Source: Lingula anatina
Taxonomy: Eukaryota > Brachiopoda > Lingulata > Lingulida > Lingulidae
Assembly (NCBI RefSeq): GCF_001039355.2
Contig: NW_019776135.1
Span: forward strand, 9,734 to 73,733
DNA length: 64,000 nt
Direction: 5' to 3'
Made by a program: the position numbers and the translations under genes. The notes under the pieces were generated by a model that searched no databases, had not been told where the DNA came from, and saw only the letters and a list, made by a program, of their open reading frames with translations. Below, one piece after another: positions 61,901 to 64,000 of this stretch. Numbering within the stretch: position 1 is the stretch's first letter; each line of letters starts with the position of its first letter.

Positions 61901-63892
61901 TGTTTTCAAAAGTTAATTTCATTTTATTTTCATTTTGCTGCAGTCGAGAAGACGACATTAATATGGAGTGGGCCAAATGGCCTAATACAGGTCTGGATGG
62001 AGGGCCAGACGCTTAAGGCCCACTTCATGACGGTGAGGGATGAGAATTCCACCCAGATGAACGGTAAGTTGAAGCAAATGTGATTGCAATAATGCTCATT
62101 TGACGTTATATAGTGTTTAAAACACTTTTCTTCCTAAACAATGTTAATGATTACAATAGCTTTGCAAAATATGAAAGTATGATTGACCATCTTATCTAGA
62201 ATATGCTGAAAATAGAGCTTGGAAATTATGTCAAAAATTGAACATAAAATCAGTAGCATATCGCTTGAAAACTGTTCAATATGTAGTTGACTAAGACGGA
62301 ACTGGTACATATGTAGATAGAACCTTAGCGAACAGATATGGATTATGGATACCAAATAAATGTGGCCATAAACGTTTTTATTCCAGTCGATAAATGGGAG
62401 GTTCAATATTCAGGATTCCCTTTTGGCACGTGGATGAACATAGCCATATTATGGGACACCGTAGACTTGAACCTGTACGTTACGAGGACGTTGGTGGATA
62501 CAGGAACCAAGTTTGCTACAACAGAAATGAAACCATCTGGAGATACTTCGTTCACTATTGGTAAAGCTCAGCGGAATCCAAGTCGCTGCCACCACCTCGA
62601 AATGTATGATTTCTATTATGAAGACCACTACGTGCCTTGGGCAGAGATCTTGGTTTTGCAGACAATAAACAAATGTAAGGAGACGATGTTTTTTGTTTTA
62701 ATTTTAATTTCAGTGCATTTTTCAGTCATTATAACAACATTGTAAATATTGTAGAACATATATATTCTTTACACGTTCGTCGGTTAAAAGCAACGAAGTT
62801 TAACACGAGTATCGAAAATGCAGTTCTTACATGTATAACATATACATTTACTCGCATTAGAAAGACAACATACCTGGTAAACTTACATGTACTGATTTGT
62901 TTTAGTCAAAACATTCATTGTAACTCCAAAATATGATAGTATTCACATCGTTTTGTATCTTGCGGTCTGAACAAATCCCACTGCATTGAATTTAGTTCGT
63001 TAAATCTGAACTAAAATCAACCAAAGTACCATTCCTCTTTTCATCACCCCCCTCAAATGCGCGAACGTTAGAAAACATTGCCTCGGGATGTAGATACACG
63101 AATGCATGTTTATTTTTGATTTCAATACAATTATACCTACTTTTCATCATCTATATACTGTACAAATGCATGTTTGTCCGTACTAGAAGATCCTACTCCT
63201 ATTTGGGTACACAATGCTTCCACGTGTTGAAAAATAAATGGCAGCTTCTCGTAATTTCAGTTATTGACCCAGACTACTTTTATCTTCCCATGGACTCTAC
63301 AAACCTCGAAAACCCTAGTCACGTACGCACTACAAAATATGCCCATTTATCCGTTGAGGAAGGGGTATTTGGTAAGTTTCATTTGTTTTTTTTTTTCCTT
63401 GTCCCACTTACTATTTATGACCCTGCTATAGACGAAAAATTAAAAAAAATATATATGTCTCAAAAACCTTTAACACGATAAGTTAAATTTAAAAAAATGT
63501 TAAATTCTCTTTATTCCATTTGATTACTATCAACACGAGAACTTGCTTTAACAGAGTCATCCATATTCTCCTTTGGAGTTGCCGTGTATAAATGATGGAC
63601 GATTTAGCCACTGTCCCGTACCCATGTGTACCACGAATTACCTCAATGCGCAACATACCTTTAAGTAAATGTTTTTTATTTAAAGCGACGTGTATTACAG
63701 ATATTTATACATGTAGATTGCATTCTCCTTTTTTTTACACAGGCAACGCCGTTTGGCTCGGGGGTTGTGAATATGCAGAACTGACAGACACGGTAGATTT
63801 GCCTAATTGCCTGGGAGACCTCTCCACCTGTACAGAGGGGTTCACATTCTCCTTTTGGATTAAGAGAACTGAAAATACGTCGTCGTCGCCAG
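33370..63892 (+). CDS. Gene 3: giant secreted FN2-[CUB-TSP1]n-LamG/LCCL protein (3' end outside window)
   Basis: Thirty-eight exons traced by eye, 5,383 coding bases, all with GT/AG borders and matching phases; the last exon ends in phase 1 at 63892, so the gene continues past the window. Order: signal peptide, short linker, FN2, Thr-rich linker, CUB1-TSP1-CUB2-TSP2-CUB3-TSP3-CUB4-TSP4-CUB5-TSP5-CUB6-TSP6-CUB7, then a LamG/ConA-like domain interrupted by LCCL1 and LCCL2, then the start of a second LamG/ConA-like domain. Each module is bounded by phase-1 introns and each CUB is split once by a phase-0 intron. FN2, CUB, TSP1, LCCL and LamG are extracellular adhesion or recognition modules; the protein is probably secreted or an ectodomain. 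No known single protein with this order is recognised. The weakest junction is the donor at 57600. Confidence 0.88.
35028..37318. mobile_element. Tandem pair of a 1.14-kb element with inverted ends
   Basis: Copy 1 at 35028-36167 and copy 2 at 36178-37318 are a few percent diverged, in the same orientation and separated by 10 bp (CCATGCATCC). Each begins CCAGAAATGCACTGCAT and ends with the inverse of CCAGAAATGCGCAGCAT, a 17-bp imperfect terminal inverted repeat. Each carries the same 66-codon minus-strand open frame (36033-35833 and 37184-36984) with no recognisable homology. No transposase is seen. This could be a non-autonomous DNA transposon that inserted twice or was tandemly duplicated. 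Confidence 0.75.
37580..38220 (+). mobile_element. Highly decayed Tc1/mariner relic
   Basis: In shifting frames the plus strand shows Tc1 transposase landmarks in order: [18 protein letters not shown] with [21 protein letters not shown] (N-terminal DNA-binding part; about 37695-37820), a [11 protein letters not shown]-like segment near 38025, and [14 protein letters not shown] near 38175-38220, matching the DNARPH segment with the second catalytic Asp. Stops and shifts abound; the ends were not located. Confidence 0.65.
40631..40783 (+). CDS. Gene 3 exon 3: fibronectin type II (FN2) domain
   Basis: One 153-bp exon, phase 1 at both ends. It encodes [19 protein letters not shown] and then the core around [12 protein letters not shown] and the closing WGTC. 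The four cysteines and the aromatic core (FPFxY, PWCATT, WG.C) are diagnostic of FN2, a collagen/gelatin- or glycan-binding module of about 50 residues. The symmetric 1-1 phase fits exon shuffling. Confidence 0.92.
   Translation, partial: RCKQPTAERAFSHSSTRAIATAPVSPLTSAILGVPLHPVMIEIINGEHVY
40784..43434 (+). other. Intron 3 of gene 3
   Basis: 2.65 kb, AT-rich. No exon, RNA gene or transposon recognised apart from a short TTGA repeat near 42637. Confidence 0.5.
43435..43485 (+). CDS. Gene 3 exon 4: threonine-rich linker
   Basis: A 51-bp phase 1-1 exon encoding P followed by nine Thr, Ser, Thr-Thr and PFP. It is a short mucin-like, probably O-glycosylated spacer between FN2 and the first CUB domain. 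Confidence 0.8.
43486..45380 (+). other. Intron 4 of gene 3
   Basis: 1.9 kb. It contains a TTTTA microsatellite near 43595-43630, a palindromic MITE at 44486-44691 and an ATT microsatellite at about 45296-45336. No exon seen. Confidence 0.6.
44486..44691. mobile_element. Palindromic MITE in gene 3 intron
   Basis: The left arm 44486-44523 (GCAGGCCAACCCAACAACC ... GACTCGGCACATAAGGAT) is matched by the inverse of 44654-44691 with only two or three differences. A second internal inverted pair, CGGAGTATC near 44587 and GATACTCCG near 44644, nests inside. About 206 bp, no coding capacity. Confidence 0.8.
45381..46064 (+). CDS. Gene 3 CUB domain 1 (two exons)
   Basis: Exons 45381-45559 and 45899-46064 joined in phase 0. 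They encode [17 protein letters not shown], a C-T-Y-V strand (first Cys pair), [13 protein letters not shown] (third Cys and the acidic Y/D site) and YCTGIPGPF with [17 protein letters not shown] (fourth Cys and second acidic site). Four cysteines and the Gly-F-x-A-x-Y closing strand are typical for CUB domains of about 110 residues. The acidic residues fit calcium-binding CUBs. Confidence 0.88.
46528..46716 (+). CDS. Gene 3 TSP1-like domain 1
   Basis: Single phase 1-1 exon. It encodes [17 protein letters not shown], then RERSC and a final C-P. The W-x-x-W pair (C-mannosylation type) and CDVSCG (O-fucose consensus CxxS/TCG) are classic thrombospondin type 1 repeat features. Confidence 0.92.
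47177..47911 (+). CDS. Gene 3 CUB domain 2 (two exons)
   Basis: Exons 47177-47361 and 47764-47911, phase-0 internal junction. They encode [19 protein letters not shown] (canonical start with the SPNFP motif), [22 protein letters not shown] and FNITYYS. The four CUB cysteines are present. Confidence 0.92.
48275..48472 (+). CDS. Gene 3 TSP1-like domain 2
   Basis: Phase 1-1 exon encoding [19 protein letters not shown] followed by RSRLRTC. W-x-x-W and CSVTCG motifs are intact; it ends [11 protein letters not shown]. Confidence 0.92.
48473..49191 (+). other. Intron between TSP1 domain 2 and CUB domain 3
   Basis: About 0.7 kb of AT-rich sequence with no exon, RNA gene or repeat recognised. Confidence 0.5.
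49192..49924 (+). CDS. Gene 3 CUB domain 3 (two exons)
   Basis: Exons 49192-49376 and 49780-49924. They encode [53 protein letters not shown] and GFHIIYYQ. The first exon is almost identical (one base in 185) to that of CUB domain 4; the second exon differs more. Confidence 0.93.
50290..50700. repeat. Dispersed repeat with CTCCGCxAAGG-type ends
   Basis: Within a gene 3 intron: ACCTCCGCTAAGG near 50308, two related blocks sharing TTTTTGATTATTGAT and GATCACCA near 50396 and 50520, then a CAGACAGACAGACAAACAAA tract at about 50640 and CATAACCTCCTTGG near 50678. From memory it resembles a repeat common in many marine animals; type unassigned. Confidence 0.5.
51014..51214 (+). CDS. Gene 3 TSP1-like domain 3
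   Basis: Phase 1-1 exon encoding [26 protein letters not shown] and [11 protein letters not shown]-x-x-W-x-x-C and CSVTCG are intact. It is a close copy of TSP1 domain 4 (about 14 differences in 201 bases). Confidence 0.93.
51757..52539 (+). CDS. Gene 3 CUB domain 4 (two exons)
   Basis: Exons 51757-51941 and 52395-52539. A duplicate of CUB domain 3. The first exon differs by one base (Asn to Ser next to the second cysteine), removing nothing structural; the second exon has roughly fifteen differences, including VIGGVAF for IIGEPPF. Produced by tandem duplication of a CUB-TSP1 unit. Confidence 0.93.
52046..52097 (+). mobile_element. Solo arm of the 20168-21313 element family
   Basis: The run CCCCCTCACACTGGAAGGCG, then TTGTGCGACAAGGAAACTGA and CCAGG, aligns with the left arm at 20166-20226 (CCCCCTTTACACTGGACGGCG, then TTGTGCGACCATGAAACTGG). 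No matching right arm was found. It sits in the CUB4 intron, next to the element at 52092-52245. Confidence 0.6.
52092..52245. mobile_element. Small fold-back MITE in CUB4 intron
   Basis: The left arm (CCAGGGCCCCATAACTCGA, TAGCATCACGCATTGCGA) is matched by the inverse of about 52204-52245 (CCAGGTCCCCGTAATTAACT, CGAAAGCATCGCGTATTGCGA). Arms are about 40 bp, total about 155 bp, with no coding capacity. Confidence 0.65.
53200..53400 (+). CDS. Gene 3 TSP1-like domain 4
   Basis: Phase 1-1 exon, near copy of TSP1 domain 3, with [16 protein letters not shown] and [10 protein letters not shown]. All six cysteines of the pattern and both Trp are present. Confidence 0.93.
53671..54232 (+). CDS. Gene 3 CUB domain 5 (two exons)
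   Basis: Exons 53671-53861 and 54088-54232. They encode [54 protein letters not shown] and GFEAFYYP. Four cysteines are in CUB spacing. A TAA/ATA microsatellite lies in the internal intron near 53985-54028. Confidence 0.92.
54593..54778 (+). CDS. Gene 3 TSP1-like domain 5
   Basis: Phase 1-1 exon encoding [25 protein letters not shown] and [10 protein letters not shown]-x-x-W is intact and CSQSCG keeps the O-fucosylation pattern. Confidence 0.92.
54980..55841 (+). CDS. Gene 3 CUB domain 6 (two exons)
   Basis: Exons 54980-55161 and 55694-55841. They encode [56 protein letters not shown] and GFRAIYTET. The internal intron (55162-55693) contains an AATAT microsatellite and a tandem array of copies of its own acceptor, described separately. 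Confidence 0.9.
55184..55242. repeat. (AATAT)n microsatellite
   Basis: About twelve units of ATAAT/AATAT just after the first CUB6 exon. Confidence 0.9.
55335..55693 (+). repeat. Tandem array of splice-acceptor-like units in CUB6 intron
   Basis: About six degenerate units of roughly 60 bp precede the true acceptor at 55693. Each follows the pattern ATGACATCATGTT, T-rich, TTTACAGATCATG, CACTGGATCCTCCTGG. That is a branch/polypyrimidine segment, the acceptor and the first bases of the exon. Units near 55510, 55570 and 55632 keep ACAGATCA; older units near 55354 and 55449 have ACACATCA or ACACACCA. Confidence 0.8.
55892..55958. repeat. (AT)n(GT)n compound microsatellite
   Basis: About 25 AT units followed by several GT units, in the intron after CUB domain 6. 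Confidence 0.9.
56234..56365 (+). CDS. Gene 3 divergent TSP1-like domain 6
   Basis: A short (132 bp) phase 1-1 exon encoding [25 protein letters not shown] and a few more cysteines. It keeps the W-x-x-W-x-x-W ladder and the R-x-R-x-C strand of TSP1 repeats but lacks the CxxS/TCG motif and has fewer residues. It sits exactly where a TSP1 is expected between CUB6 and CUB7. Confidence 0.7.
56383..56441. repeat. (CT)n(CA)n microsatellite
   Basis: CT units followed by CA units in the intron before CUB domain 7. Confidence 0.95.
56552..57161 (+). CDS. Gene 3 CUB domain 7 (two exons)
   Basis: Exons 56552-56730 and 57011-57161. They encode [56 protein letters not shown] and GFDMYINI. The four cysteines and SPNYP are retained although the domain is the most divergent of the seven. 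Confidence 0.88.
57468..58023 (+). CDS. Gene 3 LamG/ConA-like domain 1, N-terminal part
   Basis: Exons 57468-57599 and 57859-58023. The first encodes a preface [17 protein letters not shown] with the typical (Y/W)PL/M...G lead-in of laminin-G-like domains; the second encodes [17 protein letters not shown] and [10 protein letters not shown], with two extra cysteines. The donor at 57600 (ACAA|GTCGGT) is weak but is the only one fitting phase 1. The fold is interrupted after RLKM by two LCCL domains and resumes at 61944. Confidence 0.75.
58122..59716 (+). CDS. Gene 3 LCCL domain 1 (four exons)
   Basis: Exons 58122-58185, 58514-58580, 58939-59075, 59676-59716. They encode [51 protein letters not shown] and AFRFVAS. 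This is the diagnostic LCCL pattern (tC, CPxGC, vxGxxxYxxxSxIC.AA, G, nGi.S, FxF). LCCL domains occur in cochlin and Limulus factor C and are linked to ligand or pathogen recognition. Confidence 0.9.
58852..58912. repeat. (CA)/(TG)n palindromic repeat with hairpin potential
   Basis: ATAATCATACACACACACAT, then a long (TG)n, then TATGTGTGATTATGATAT: the non-repeat flanks (ATAATCATACACAC and GTGTGATTAT) are also inverted, so the whole 60-bp block can fold, within 30 bases of the LCCL1 third-exon acceptor. Confidence 0.7.
60175..61721 (+). CDS. Gene 3 LCCL domain 2 (four exons)
   Basis: Exons 60175-60244, 60669-60735, 61235-61377, 61669-61721, with the same four-exon phase pattern (1-2-0-2-1) as LCCL1. 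They encode [46 protein letters not shown] and SYRFIPV. It is an internal duplication of LCCL1 with considerable divergence. Confidence 0.9.
61944..62674 (+). CDS. Gene 3 LamG/ConA-like domain 1, C-terminal part
   Basis: Exons 61944-62063 and 62387-62674. They encode [61 protein letters not shown] and FTIGKAQ. The W-x-x-I/V-x-x-x-W and L-x-LYV strands and a terminal FTIG strand are typical of ConA-like LamG folds (x-W-x-x-vavtw ... lxlYvdG). Together with 57468-58023 it completes one domain. Confidence 0.8.
63261..63892 (+). CDS. Gene 3 LamG/ConA-like domain 2, N-terminal part
   Basis: Exons 63261-63371 ([19 protein letters not shown] preface) and 63743-63892 ([19 protein letters not shown] and [17 protein letters not shown]). 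The same two-exon layout, phases and cysteine pair as 57468-58023 show it is a second copy. The remainder lies beyond 64000, so whether LCCL domains are inserted here too is unknown. Confidence 0.8.
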
Positions 63893-64000
63893 GTGAGTCG
63901 TAGTGCGAGTCTCTTGCAATATGCATATACTTACAAAGATATACGCGTTTATATTAGTTTGTACGCGTTAAACAGATACCGATTTTGCTGTAGTTGCCTG

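Noticed and set aside
1-64000. CRISPR arrays, bacterial operons, ribosome-binding sites
   Set aside because: The window is clearly an animal genome with spliceosomal introns; tandem repeats here are microsatellites, minisatellites or transposon ends.
1-64000. tRNA or rRNA genes
   Set aside because: No cloverleaf-compatible GGTTCGAxxCC box with a matching A box or rRNA-like stretch was recognised by eye; a covariance-model scan would decide.

Overview
This is a eukaryotic, intron-rich, AT-rich window that looks like a marine invertebrate animal. Nearly every coding exon is bounded by GT/AG introns. Domain-shuffled extracellular exons, Tc1/mariner relics, LINE tails, fold-back elements and (AT)n microsatellites are everywhere. 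I cannot name the species from sequence alone; an invertebrate deuterostome (hemichordate, echinoderm or amphioxus) or a lophotrochozoan would all fit. There is one gap of Ns (21617-21789) and single Ns at 16617, 18525 and near 34542.

Layout. (1) 1-5274: no exon seen, several degenerate repeats. (2) 5275-9730, plus strand: the 3' part of a gene (gene 1) encoding a dynamin-like GTPase domain, a helical stalk with a hydrophobic hairpin, and a C-terminal protein kinase with an intact HRDLKLEN loop. (3) 9731-23438: a transposon-rich stretch holding three or four Tc1/mariner relics, one LINE 3' end, a nested pair of inverted-repeat elements and a 200-bp tandem duplication. (4) 29655 down to 23439, minus strand: gene 2, a paralogue of gene 1 with the same architecture, convergent with it. 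It carries an apparent one-base frameshift in the GTPase domain and a kinase domain whose catalytic loop has lost key residues. Its last kinase exons are not visible and the exon series stops next to a Tc1 insertion. (5) 29656-33369: intergenic. (6) 33370 to the window end, plus strand: gene 3, a very large secreted multidomain protein. I traced 38 exons (about 1,794 codons, reading frame consistent across all proposed junctions): signal peptide, fibronectin type II, Thr-rich linker, seven CUB domains alternating with six TSP1-type domains, then a LamG/ConA-like domain with two LCCL domains inserted in it, then the start of a second LamG/ConA-like domain that runs off the window.

The most unusual biology is the GTPase-transmembrane-kinase fusion, present as a convergent pair with one apparently active kinase and one degenerate one. 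The family resembles membrane-remodelling or immune dynamin-like GTPases coupled to a kinase effector; that function is inference. Gene 3 offers three more: LCCL modules nested inside a LamG-like fold, an intron built of tandem copies of its own 3' splice acceptor, and adjacent CUB exons differing at one base in 185.
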